DNA of 64,000 nt from Streptomyces sp. S3(2020) (GTDB lineage: Bacteria > Actinomycetota > Actinomycetes > Streptomycetales > Streptomycetaceae): the NCBI RefSeq assembly GCF_013044505.1, contig NZ_JABERD010000031.1, positions 1-64,000 of the forward strand, in the 5' to 3' direction. A program made the position numbers and the translations under genes. Positions 42,895 to 51,716 of this stretch are shown piece after piece. Under the pieces are notes generated by a model, which saw nothing but the letters and a program-made list of their open reading frames with translations, was not told where the DNA came from and made no database searches. How positions within the stretch are numbered: position 1 is the first letter of the stretch; every line of letters starts with the position of its first letter.

Positions 42895-45800
42895 ATGGGA
42901 GTTGGAGTGCAGGACAGAAACCGAAGACGTTGGGTCACGGCCGCCGCGGCGATGACGCTGGCCGGCCTTCTGGCGGGCGACCCGTTGGTCTCGTCGCCCG
43001 CTGCGCAGGGCACCGGCGCGCAGCAGGACATAGTGAACAGCCCGGCTCGCGCCGTCACGCTCGGTGATGACGCGCCGGACATAGCCGAGCTGCTGGGCCT
43101 CAGTGAGGAGCAGGCGGCCCGGCGTAACGCGAAGATCAACGGCAAGCGCGTCGAGCTGGTCTCGCGGCGCAGCGAGACGTCCACCGTGTACGTCAATCCG
43201 GACGGAACCTTCACGGCCGAGTCGTTCGCCGGGCCGGTCAGGATCAAGCAGGACGACGGCTCCTGGCAGGACATCGACACCGAACTGTCCGACGAGGGCG
43301 CCGCGTTGGAGCCGGTGGCCGCGGCCGCCGACATCACCGTCTCGGACGGCGGCGACAAGAAGCTGGCCTCGGTCTCCGCAGGCGGCGCCTCGATGGCGCT
43401 GGGCTGGGAGGAGACCCTGCCCACGCCGACGGTGAAGGACGACACCGCCGCCTATGACCTGGGCGAGGGGCAGACGCTGACCGTCACCGCCCTGAAACAG
43501 GGCTTCTCCCAGAGCGTCCTCCTGGACTCGGCGCCCACCGGCGAGCTCGTCTACCGCATCCCCGTCACCCTCAAGGGCCTGACGCTGTCCGAGGCCGACT
43601 CGGGACGCCTGCTGCTGAAGGACGCGGCGGGGAAGCTGGTCGCCGAAGCGCCCGCGCCGATGATGTGGGATTCCTCGAAGGACGCGAAGTCCGGCGAGTC
43701 CAAGAACCTTGCCCTGGTCGACACCGAGATCGAGACCGCCGCCGACGGCTCCCAGACCCTCGTACTCGCCCCGGACGCCGACTACTTCGCGCAGGACCTG
43801 ACCTATCCGGTCACCGTCGACCCCACCTCCACCCTGGCCGTCACCACCGACACCTGGGTGGCCACCAACTACAACGACTCGCAGGTCTCCTCGACCGAGC
43901 TGAAGTCGGGCACGTACAACGCCGGTGACACGGTGGCCCGTTCGTATCTGAAGTTCGACGTGTCGGGCTACGAGGGCGTCCACGTCATCGACACCGACCT
44001 GGCGCTGTACTCGTACTGGTCCTCCTCCTGCGACGTCGGCACCGGCACCGCGGTGCGACGGATCACCGAGTCCTGGTCGTCGTCCACGATCACGTGGGCC
44101 GACAAGCCCGCCGCCACCACCACGGGCCAGGTGATCAACACCGCGTCCAAGGGGTACTCCACCAGCTGCCCGGCCGGCACGATGAACTTCGACATCGACA
44201 CCATCGTCCGTGCGTGGACGAGCGGATCCGCCTCCAACCACGGGCTGTTGGTCCGCGGCACCGACGAGACCGACTCGCTGACCTGGCGGCGTTTCCGCTC
44301 CGCCAACTACGTCTCCGGCGACGGCTCGACCGAGCCGCACCTGACGATCACGTACAACTCGTACCCCGAGACCCCCGGCACTCCCGTCCTGTCGCCGTCC
44401 ACCACCAGTGGCGGCGCCAAGGTGGTCACCTCGCTCACGCCGGTCCTGTCGACGATGGTGAACGACGCCGACCCGCAGCGTCAGCGTGCTCAGTACGCCA
44501 TCGAGCCCGACCCGGCGTACAACGACACGACCTACACGCTCACCGCCGACACCCCCTACGTGGACAGCATGGAGACCGCCGCTCTCGCCGTGCCCGAGGA
44601 GACGCCGCTGGTCGACGGCACCCATCTGCGGGTGCGGGCCCGGGCCTACGACGGCACCGACTACTCGACGGCGTGGGGCTCCTGGCAGACCTTCACGGTC
44701 GACACCTCCAAGGCTCCCGCGCCGGAGGTGCCCACGGACCCGGCGACCGGAGCCACCGAGACCACCACCCCGCTGCTCACGGGCGTCGTGACAGCGGCCG
44801 GTAACGGTGCCCTGAGCGCCGAGTACCTGCTGTCCGACGCGTCGGGCAACCCGGTGGGAAGCACCCTCACCGCCGGTACCCAGGACGGCGACCGGGCCGT
44901 TGCCATGGTGCCGGACGGTCTGCTCACCGACGGCGCCACCTACAAGTGGAAGATGCGCGCCTGCGCCGACGGTGTGTGCTCCGCCTACACCCCTCTGAAG
45001 ACGTTCACCCTGGACGTGGTCGAGGAGGAGACGGAAACCTCCGCCACCACGGGCACCGCGCCCGAGGCGGTCACCGACCTCAAGGCCGTGGCCGGCGATC
45101 ACGGCGCCCTGGTGACCTGGTCCGCGGCGGTGTTCACCGGTGACACGGACGACGTCGTCACGTACACCGTCACCGCCGTGGCCGCCGACGGCACGACGGC
45201 CGGGACGAAGACCACCACAGGCCGGTCGGCCGTCTTCACCGACCTCGACGAGGGTGTCTCATACTCCTTCAAGGTCACCGGGCAGAACGACTACGGCACG
45301 AGCCCGGCCGCCACATCCAACACCGTGGTCCCCGTCGCTCTGGTGGACGGGACGTCCGCGTACGAGATCGCTGTGAGCGCCTACCACTTCGCCCGGGAAG
45401 GCCTGGTCTCCGGCAGCTACACCGACTCTGCCGACGCCGCGAGCAACAGCTTCTACGGCCCGCAGTTCGTCGACCTGCTCGCCAGGGACCAGGAGTCGCT
45501 CCTGCGGGAGCGGATCGCCGTCTCCGAGGACGACACGGACAGCGACCCGGAGGAGGCCTCGTTCAGTGACGTGCTGGCCATCCCGTCGGCCGACGGCAGC
45601 ACCGTCACCCTGCGCGCGACGGTGACCAGCACGAACGTCGTCGTGACCGACGTGAGCACCGAGGCAGCCGACCCCACGGACGAGACGGGCAGCTTCGACA
45701 TGCGCTACACCCTCAGCGCCGGTGCGGAGCCTGAACTGCTCTCCGAGGTCAGCGCGTCCGCCGAGGAGATGGCGGTACGGCCGACCCGCGCCGCGCTCGT

Positions 45801-46419
45801 CGATCTCGGTAACGCCATCGAGGGGGAGATCATCGAGGACACCGATCCCTCGGCGTTCGACGGTGACTCCACGGACGATGGCAGCGAGACCACCAGCACC
45901 GCGGCCACGGTCTCCTTCGACGCCCAGCAGGCAGGCACCTACCTCCGTACCGGAGCGGCCACGTGGGCCGTGGGCCACTGGAACTCGCCCGAGATGTATG
46001 ACGCGGACTGCACGAACTTCGTCTCCCGCGCCATCCACTACGGCGGTGACGTCAGGATGAAGGGCAAGGGGAACGGGACCTACAAGGACACGGACCTCTG
46101 GTGGTACGAGCCGAGCACCTTCTTCCGCGATCAGACCATGACCTGGATCAACGCGAGTTACTTCAGGAAGTTCATGCTGAAGCACATGCTTCACTCGAAG
46201 CGCACCACCAGCACCGCGTTCGTGGGTGACGTGATCTTCTACGACTGGACGAACGACGGCAAGATCGACCACACGTCGATCATCACCAAGATCAGCAACG
46301 GGAAGATCTATGTGACGCAGCACACCAAGGCCTACAAGTACCGCAGCCTGGCGGCGCAGAAGAAGGTCAAGCCGAAGATGAAGATCTGGATCTACCGGCC
46401 CAAGCCGAAGTGGTACTGA
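42895..46419 (+). CDS. Large secreted DNRLRE / FnIII / amidase-domain protein
   Basis: 1174 residues. N-terminal export sequence (residues ~10-38, VTAAAAMTLAGLLAGDP). Residues ~60-310 resemble the N-terminal part of exported Streptomyces RHS-type and wall-associated proteins (DDGSWQDIDTEL; LTYPVTVDPT). Residues ~315-490 are a DNRLRE beta-jelly-roll domain (TDTWVATNYNDSQ, ARSYLKFDVSGYEG, GLLVRGTDETDSLTWRRFRS). FnIII-like domains span ~500-820. The C-terminus (~1000-1174) is an Amidase_6-like cysteine hydrolase: DADCTNFVSRAIHYGG (Cys1039), then GDVIFYDWTNDGKIDHTSII (His1126). Start ATG 42895 after GGGGGA. Probable wall- or toxin-type hydrolase; substrate unknown. Confidence 0.85.
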   Translation: MGVGVQDRNRRRWVTAAAAMTLAGLLAGDPLVSSPAAQGTGAQQDIVNSPARAVTLGDDAPDIAELLGLSEEQAARRNAKINGKRVELVSRRSETSTVYVNPDGTFTAESFAGPVRIKQDDGSWQDIDTELSDEGAALEPVAAAADITVSDGGDKKLASVSAGGASMALGWEETLPTPTVKDDTAAYDLGEGQTLTVTALKQGFSQSVLLDSAPTGELVYRIPVTLKGLTLSEADSGRLLLKDAAGKLVAEAPAPMMWDSSKDAKSGESKNLALVDTEIETAADGSQTLVLAPDADYFAQDLTYPVTVDPTSTLAVTTDTWVATNYNDSQVSSTELKSGTYNAGDTVARSYLKFDVSGYEGVHVIDTDLALYSYWSSSCDVGTGTAVRRITESWSSSTITWADKPAATTTGQVINTASKGYSTSCPAGTMNFDIDTIVRAWTSGSASNHGLLVRGTDETDSLTWRRFRSANYVSGDGSTEPHLTITYNSYPETPGTPVLSPSTTSGGAKVVTSLTPVLSTMVNDADPQRQRAQYAIEPDPAYNDTTYTLTADTPYVDSMETAALAVPEETPLVDGTHLRVRARAYDGTDYSTAWGSWQTFTVDTSKAPAPEVPTDPATGATETTTPLLTGVVTAAGNGALSAEYLLSDASGNPVGSTLTAGTQDGDRAVAMVPDGLLTDGATYKWKMRACADGVCSAYTPLKTFTLDVVEEETETSATTGTAPEAVTDLKAVAGDHGALVTWSAAVFTGDTDDVVTYTVTAVAADGTTAGTKTTTGRSAVFTDLDEGVSYSFKVTGQNDYGTSPAATSNTVVPVALVDGTSAYEIAVSAYHFAREGLVSGSYTDSADAASNSFYGPQFVDLLARDQESLLRERIAVSEDDTDSDPEEASFSDVLAIPSADGSTVTLRATVTSTNVVVTDVSTEAADPTDETGSFDMRYTLSAGAEPELLSEVSASAEEMAVRPTRAALVDLGNAIEGEIIEDTDPSAFDGDSTDDGSETTSTAATVSFDAQQAGTYLRTGAATWAVGHWNSPEMYDADCTNFVSRAIHYGGDVRMKGKGNGTYKDTDLWWYEPSTFFRDQTMTWINASYFRKFMLKHMLHSKRTTSTAFVGDVIFYDWTNDGKIDHTSIITKISNGKIYVTQHTKAYKYRSLAAQKKVKPKMKIWIYRPKPKWY

Positions 46420-46423
46420 GCTG

Positions 46424-46458
46424 AGGGGCCCGGAGGTTCACCGAATCTCCGGGCCCCT
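46424..46458. terminator. Bidirectional terminator
   Basis: Perfect 12-bp stem AGGGGCCCGGAG / CTCCGGGCCCCT with an 11-nt loop, between the convergent amidase and PA14/FnIII 3 genes. Confidence 0.85.
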
Positions 46459-46461
46459 TCG

Positions 46462-48159
46462 CTACGCGACGGGCTCGGTGACCGTGATGTAGGAGAAGTC
46501 CTCGCCGCTGGTGAGACGGGAGTTGCCACCTTCGTCCACGGCGACGACTGCCCAGCGGACGGTCTCGCCCTGGGGGGCGTAGATCTCGTGGGAGTAGTAC
46601 AGAGTCGGCTCGTCCACCCAGGACTGCCGGACCTCGCCCCACAGTTCGTACTGCCAGCCGCCGTCGACCAGAACACCCCGGTGGACCTCGTAGTGGTCGA
46701 CGTCCTCCTCGGCGCTGCGCTGCCAGGCGAGTTCGATGTCGGTGCCGTTGATTTCGCCGCGCAGACCGCCGACGGCGGCCGGGGCGAGACCTGAGGCGGG
46801 TGCGGTACCGGTGACCGGGGCCGACGGGGCGGATTCCTGGTCCTGGGTGTCCACGGCTGTGACCGTGTATGTGTACGAGGCGCCCTGCTGGACGCCCGAG
46901 TCCGTGTACGAGGTCTTCGTGGCGCCGACCTCGTCGACGAGCAGGCCGTCGCGGTAGACCCGGAAAAGGCCGATGTCGCGCGTGACGGGGCTGGTGGGCG
47001 CCTTCCAGGACAGCGTGACGCCGGTGCCCGCCTGTGTCGTGGCGGTGAGGCCGGTAGGCGCGGACGGTGCCCAGTCGCCCCTTTCGGCGATGGTGGACGT
47101 GGACCTGGCGGACCTGTTTCCGGCGGTGTCGACCGCGGTGACCCAGTAGCTGTACATGAGGCGGTCCTCGACCTTGGTGTCGAGCCATGACGCGCCGCTC
47201 ACCCTGGCCACCTGCACCACCGGTTCGTCCTGGCCGTCGGTCTCCCAGCGCCGGTGCACGAGGTACTCCGCCGCCCCCGCGACCGCGTTCCAGGACACCG
47301 TGACCCCCGGCTGACCGTCGGCGACGCCGACCCCGGTGGGTATCACGGGAGCGGTTCTGTCGGCCGTGGTGACGGGCTTGTCAACGCTGCCGGCGGACTC
47401 GTTGCCGGCCCTGTCGTAGGAGCGGATCTCGTAGTAGTAGGTCGCGCCGGTCGTGGGCGGAGCGTCCGTGTACGAGCCGGCCGTGGTCGTGGTCAGCTTC
47501 TTCCAGATGTCGTCGCCTTTGAGCCGCCGGTAGACCTTGTACCCGGCGAGGTCCATCTCCTTGTTCTTCGCCCAGGTCAGCTTGGCCTTGCCGGTCGTGG
47601 AGTCGTAGGCGACGGAAGTCCCGGTCGGGGCAAGGGGCTTGACCTTGTCGGCGGTGGCGGAGGTGCGGGGCGTGTAGCCGAACTTGACCTTGGCGGAGCC
47701 GGTCCAGTTGACGTAGTCGATCCGGAGGGTGTGCTTGCCCTTGGGGACGGTGACGTTGACGCTCTTGCTCACCGTGGTGGAGGTGTTCTTCCACAGGTCG
47801 ATCTTGCGGGCGTTGTCGGTGCCGGGGTCGAGGTAGACGCGGATGCCGTCGAGGCCGGAGGCGGAGAACGTGAACGGGCCGCCGGAGCCGAAGTCCCTCG
47901 TCACCGTCCACCGCACGCCGAAGTTGTTCGACGGCAGGCCGGACGCGGGGGCGCCGGACCAGGTCTGGTCGACGGCGCTGTCGCAGTCCGTCTTCTTCGG
48001 GGTGCCGGAGAAGGCGGTGTTCGCGAAGAACTGCCGTGTGAAGACCGGCGAGGCACAGGTCGTCGCGGCGGCCGCCGGCAGGGCGGTGAGCAGGGTGCCC
48101 GCGGTGGCGAGCACGACGGCGGTGGAGGCCAGGGCCGTCGTACGTCTGGCTGGGTTCAT
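46462..48159 (-). CDS. Secreted PA14 / fibronectin-III protein 3
   Basis: 565 residues. Signal peptide 1-31 (ALPAAAAT), PA14 domain ~33-188 nearly identical to proteins 1 and 2, then FnIII domains (GYKVYRRLKGDDIW; AEYLVHRRWETDG; FRVYRDGLLVDEVG; HYEVHRGVLVDG). The PA14 part and first FnIII are very similar to the paralogues, also in DNA, whereas the later FnIII domains have diverged. Promoter of the shared type upstream. Confidence 0.9.
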   Translation of the reverse strand: MNPARRTTALASTAVVLATAGTLLTALPAAAATTCASPVFTRQFFANTAFSGTPKKTDCDSAVDQTWSGAPASGLPSNNFGVRWTVTRDFGSGGPFTFSASGLDGIRVYLDPGTDNARKIDLWKNTSTTVSKSVNVTVPKGKHTLRIDYVNWTGSAKVKFGYTPRTSATADKVKPLAPTGTSVAYDSTTGKAKLTWAKNKEMDLAGYKVYRRLKGDDIWKKLTTTTAGSYTDAPPTTGATYYYEIRSYDRAGNESAGSVDKPVTTADRTAPVIPTGVGVADGQPGVTVSWNAVAGAAEYLVHRRWETDGQDEPVVQVARVSGASWLDTKVEDRLMYSYWVTAVDTAGNRSARSTSTIAERGDWAPSAPTGLTATTQAGTGVTLSWKAPTSPVTRDIGLFRVYRDGLLVDEVGATKTSYTDSGVQQGASYTYTVTAVDTQDQESAPSAPVTGTAPASGLAPAAVGGLRGEINGTDIELAWQRSAEEDVDHYEVHRGVLVDGGWQYELWGEVRQSWVDEPTLYYSHEIYAPQGETVRWAVVAVDEGGNSRLTSGEDFSYITVTEPVA

Positions 48160-48198
48160 GCGGTCCTCTGAGCGGAGTGGGAACGGCGGGCGTGGGCC

Positions 48199-48212
48199 GT
48201 CGTGATCACGAC
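48199..48212. repeat. 14-bp perfect palindrome over -10
   Basis: GTCGTGATCACGAC; on the minus strand its first half is the -10 GTCGTG of the PA14/FnIII 3 promoter. Confidence 0.75.
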
Positions 48213-48235
48213 TCGCGAGGAACCGCGTTGGTTGT
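48207..48235 (-). promoter_or_regulatory. ECF-type promoter of PA14/FnIII gene 3
   Basis: Minus strand: GC-ACAACC (48235-48230), 17 bp, GTCGTG (48212-48207). Start codon 48 bp downstream. Confidence 0.7.
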
Positions 48236-48351
48236 GCTGTCTTTGCCGGTGCGTGGGGTGTCCTGAGGCCACGGATCTACACGGAAGCTACACGCGTTAA
48301 CGTTGCTATCTCATTTGACGGTTGCTTCTTGACGGATTCGTGAAGGCCGCG

Positions 48352-48380
48352 TTGGCTTCCGTCAGCTGGGTGTGCAATAT
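48352..48380 (+). promoter_or_regulatory. Candidate vegetative promoter of sugar-binding gene
   Basis: -35 TTGGCT (48352-48357), 17 bp, -10 CAATAT (48375-48380); expected leader about 20 nt. Confidence 0.5.
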
Positions 48381-48406
48381 GCGCCCACGTCCGGAAGGCA
48401 CCAGAA

Positions 48407-49525
48407 GTGAGCTCCCCAATGCGTCGTACCGCCATATGCGTGGCCGTGTCATCGATGGCCCTCTCGCTCTCCGCCTGCGGGGCGCTGGGAGTCTCGGGGG
48501 ACAGTGCGGACGCGACTCCGACCAAGGGCGACGACGTCACCGTGGGTGTGCTGATGCCGGAGCGGACGAACTCGCGGTACGAGGAGTTCGACTACCCGAT
48601 CATCCAGAAGAAGGTCGCCGAGCTCACCGACAAGAAGGGCAATACGGTCTACGCCAACGGCGAGGCCGACGCGGCCAAGCAGGCGACCCAGATGGAGAAG
48701 ATGATCTCCGACAAGGTCGACGTCATCCTGCTGGACGCCGTGGACTCCAAGAAGATCGCGTCCACGGTGAAGAAGGCGAAGGACGCGGGCATCCCCGTCA
48801 TCGCCTACGACCGTCTCGCCGAGGGCCCCATCGACGCGTACGTCTCCTTCGACAACGAACTCGTCGGCGAGGTGCAGGGCCGCACCCTCGTGGAGTCGCT
48901 GGGCTCGGACATCGACACCTCCGACAAGATCGTGATGATCAACGGCTCGCCCTCCGACCCGAACGCGGGCCAGTTCAAGGCGGGCGCGCTCTCCGAGATC
49001 AACGGCAAGGTGACGATCTCCGAGACGTACGACGTCGACGGCTGGAAGCCGGAGATCGCCAAGAAGGACATGGCCGAGGCGATCAAGTCGATCGGCAAGG
49101 ACAACATCGCCGCCGTCTACTCCGCCAACGACGCCATGGCCGAGACCGCCATCGAGGCCATGGAGGAGGCGGGCATCACCGACCTGCCGCCGATCACCGG
49201 CCAGGACGCGGAACTGAGCGCCGTGCAGCGGATCGTCACCGGCGAGCAGTACATGAGCGTGTACAAGTCCTACCCGCTGGAGGCCGAGGCCGCCGCGGAG
49301 ATGGCCGTGGCCAAGGTCCAGGGCAAGGACATCCTGTTCGACTCCCTCACCCAGGACTCCGTCGACAGCCCCACCGACAAGGGCATCCCGGCGCAGCTGG
49401 TGACCGTGTCCGCGCTCACGCAGGCGAACATCAAGAGCACGGTCGTCGCCGACGGCATCTACACCGTGGACCAGATCTGCACCGCCAAGTACGCGGCGGC
49501 CTGCGCGGCGATCAAGCTCAAGTAG
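48407..49525 (+). CDS. Sugar ABC transporter substrate-binding lipoprotein
   Basis: 372 residues of the periplasmic-binding-protein type 1 (XylF/RbsB) family. Lipoprotein signal with lipobox LSAC (SMALSLSACGALG). Binding-domain motifs: VGVLMPERTNSRYEE, VDVILLDAVDSKKIA, GIPVIAYDRLAEG, AVYSANDAMAETAIEAM. A late Cys pair (ICTAKYAAACAA) may form a disulphide, as in XylF-like proteins. Start GTG 48407 after GGAAGG. No permease or ATPase gene is adjacent, so it is an orphan that either serves a transporter elsewhere or senses sugar. Its end abuts a convergent lipoprotein gene. Confidence 0.92.
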   Translation: MSSPMRRTAICVAVSSMALSLSACGALGVSGDSADATPTKGDDVTVGVLMPERTNSRYEEFDYPIIQKKVAELTDKKGNTVYANGEADAAKQATQMEKMISDKVDVILLDAVDSKKIASTVKKAKDAGIPVIAYDRLAEGPIDAYVSFDNELVGEVQGRTLVESLGSDIDTSDKIVMINGSPSDPNAGQFKAGALSEINGKVTISETYDVDGWKPEIAKKDMAEAIKSIGKDNIAAVYSANDAMAETAIEAMEEAGITDLPPITGQDAELSAVQRIVTGEQYMSVYKSYPLEAEAAAEMAVAKVQGKDILFDSLTQDSVDSPTDKGIPAQLVTVSALTQANIKSTVVADGIYTVDQICTAKYAAACAAIKLK

Positions 49526-49526
49526 G

Positions 49527-50078
49527 TCAGCCCGGGACCGGCTTCACCGGCACCAGCACCCCGTTCGGCGCCCGTCCGATCGGCACGGTGCTGGTGAAGC
49601 TGGACGGGTCGTTGTCCCCCGAGACGCGCAGGCCGGTGACCTCGGCGTCCTTGGGGACGTCGTACCAGAGCTCGACCTCCATCAGGGTGTGGCCGCCGAG
49701 CTTCACCGTGTCCGACTGGCGCCGCACCGCCATCGCGAAGGAGTCGGGCCGGGCCCGGACGCCGGTGACGCCCGCGAGGCGCTGCCGGGCCGACTCGTAG
49801 ACGTGGTAGTTCGGGTCCCGGTTCTCCACCCGCAGCCGGGCGGCGCAGAACTGCCCCTGCGGCGGCGCGTCGGCGTGCGATCCGGTCACCCCGGTGATGC
49901 CGCAGTGCAACGACAGGACGGTGAAGGTGAGATGCCCGTCCTTGTACGCCCGTGAGGGGCTCTGGGAGGGGGACGCGGAGGACGGCGGCGACCCGCCGGA
50001 GTCCCCGCCCCCGCAGCCGGCGAGGAGCAGCAGGGCGAGCACGGGGACCGTACGACGGAGCAGGCGCGCTGTCGGCAT
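49527..50078 (-). CDS. Small lipoprotein of unknown function (183 aa)
   Basis: Signal with lipobox LAGC (LALLLLAGCGGG), a Ser/Pro/Gly-rich linker to ~residue 42, then a beta-sandwich-like domain (GHLTFTVLSLHCGITG, CAARLRVENRDPNYHV, ELWYDVPKDAEVTGLRV) resembling DUF4352-type immunoglobulin-like domains. Cys at HCGITG and FCAARL may pair. Starts ATG 50078. Divergent from the next lipoprotein gene. Function unknown. Confidence 0.8.
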   Translation of the reverse strand: MPTARLLRRTVPVLALLLLAGCGGGDSGGSPPSSASPSQSPSRAYKDGHLTFTVLSLHCGITGVTGSHADAPPQGQFCAARLRVENRDPNYHVYESARQRLAGVTGVRARPDSFAMAVRRQSDTVKLGGHTLMEVELWYDVPKDAEVTGLRVSGDNDPSSFTSTVPIGRAPNGVLVPVKPVPG

Positions 50079-50216
50079 ACGGGCGATTGTGCGCCCCGGG
50101 TGGGGAGAAGTGAACGTTCTGGGCGCTTCGGCCCGCGGGGGCTGTGGGTGGCAAGGGCAAGATCAAGAACTGGTCTAGGATGCCGGGCTGTCATGTCTCG
50201 AACACGGGGGAAGAAC

Positions 50217-51659
50217 ATGCCGGTCACGACCCTGCTGCCCATGAACCTGCCGCTCACGAACACGCCGCCCATCAAGGGGCGCCGCGTGCGCACGCGTGCC
50301 GCGGTCGTCGGGCTGTCGCTGTCCATGGCGCTGCTGACGGGCTGCGGCGGCGGCGACGGCACCGAGTCCGCCGCCGACGGCGGCGAGAAGCCCTCCGGGA
50401 AGCCGGTGGCGAGCGGCCCGGCGTACCAGGGCGCCGCCCTGCCCGGCTACGCGCGGAAGGCCGCCTGGAGCCTGCCCACGGACAACCCCGAGCTCGGTGT
50501 CCTCGACCTCGGCGCGGTCCTGCTGTTCGCCAGGGACGCGAGCGGCGAATACCTCACCGACGCCACCGTGGACGGCGAGCCCGACGACGTCAACCGCGTC
50601 CTGTTCTCCTCCGACGAGGCGCAGAAGGTCACGCTGGAGTTCCGGGACGTCAGGACCGGCGCGGTCACCAAGACCCTCGGCGTGACCGCGCAGTCGGTCG
50701 AGGGCGTCACCTGGAAGGACGGCGCCCCGGCGATCGCCGTCGGCACGTCCGCGACGAAGGAGTCCGACGGTCTGACCCAGGAGGAGACGACCACCTCGGC
50801 GACCCTGTACTCCGTCGACGGCACGAAGCTGGGCGAGACGTCCGGCTACGGGTTCGGCCACGTCGTCGCCGGTTACGCGGTCGCCGCGGCCGACGGGGCC
50901 GTGACCCTCACCCCGGTCGGCGGCGGCACCGCCCGCACGGTCCCCTGCAACGGCGACGACGACGCCGAGTGCGACTTCGACGCCGAGACGGGCATCGCGA
51001 GCGGCGACAAGACCTTCGCCCCGGTGATCGCGGGCGGCTACTACCCGGGCTTCGAGGCGGCCGGCAACTACGACTACGACCCCTCCGACGTCACCCTCAA
51101 CGACCTGACCACCGGCAAGCAGGTCTGGTCCTCCGCCGACGCCGAGGTGCCCAAGGGGGTCGTCCTCGACGACGGCGAGCCGAGGGACCGCACGATCCGG
51201 GTCGTGAAGGTCAGCGACGGCAAGCTCCTGGTCGCCTGGAAGAAGGACATCGGCCTCAGCCCCGCCCCCCAGGTCTACGCCTGGTACGACCTGGCGAGCG
51301 GCGCCCTGACCGCGTCCTACGAGGGCGGGCAGCTCGTCGTGTACTCGGCCGACGGCTCGCTCGCCGCCCTGGACAAGAGCGAGTTCGACACCGGCTTCGA
51401 CGGCACGGCGCTCTGGAAGACGGCCGACGGCAGCCGTCTGTGGGCCCAGGAGGAGGGCGAGAACGCGCTCGACCCGATCCGCTTCTCCGGCAACGGCGAG
51501 GTGCTGTACGGCAGCACGGGTGACGGCGAGCTGGCCGTGGACGTCAAGACCCGCAAGGTGCTCGCGAAGGACCTGACCGCCGTCCCGGACGTGAACGCGC
51601 GGACCGGGTACGGGTATCTGGCCACGGAGGACGGCTTCTTCGTCTTCGCACCGGCGTAG
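50217..51659 (+). CDS. Lipoprotein with PQQ-like beta-propeller repeats
   Basis: 480 residues from ATG 50217, ten bases after GGGGGAAG. Basic N-terminus and lipobox LTGC (MALLTGCGGGDG), then a low-complexity linker and repeated propeller-like strands (TLYSVDGTKLGETSGYGF; DLTTGKQVWSSADAEVP; ALWKTADGSRLWAQE; AVDVKTRKVLAKDL). The W-x-T-x-D-G-x pattern suits PQQ/WD-like blades. A TAGGAT -10-like sequence lies about 35 bp upstream. Extracytoplasmic, ligand unknown. Confidence 0.8.
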   Translation: MPVTTLLPMNLPLTNTPPIKGRRVRTRAAVVGLSLSMALLTGCGGGDGTESAADGGEKPSGKPVASGPAYQGAALPGYARKAAWSLPTDNPELGVLDLGAVLLFARDASGEYLTDATVDGEPDDVNRVLFSSDEAQKVTLEFRDVRTGAVTKTLGVTAQSVEGVTWKDGAPAIAVGTSATKESDGLTQEETTTSATLYSVDGTKLGETSGYGFGHVVAGYAVAAADGAVTLTPVGGGTARTVPCNGDDDAECDFDAETGIASGDKTFAPVIAGGYYPGFEAAGNYDYDPSDVTLNDLTTGKQVWSSADAEVPKGVVLDDGEPRDRTIRVVKVSDGKLLVAWKKDIGLSPAPQVYAWYDLASGALTASYEGGQLVVYSADGSLAALDKSEFDTGFDGTALWKTADGSRLWAQEEGENALDPIRFSGNGEVLYGSTGDGELAVDVKTRKVLAKDLTAVPDVNARTGYGYLATEDGFFVFAPA

Positions 51660-51670
51660 TCGCGCCGAGG

Positions 51671-51714
51671 GGGAGGGGCGGGGCCGGGCACTACCACCCG
51701 GCCCCGCCCCTCCC
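51671..51714. terminator. Bidirectional terminator
   Basis: Perfect 18-bp G/C stem (51671-51688 with 51697-51714) and an 8-nt loop between convergent genes. Confidence 0.9.
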
Positions 51715-51716
51715 GT

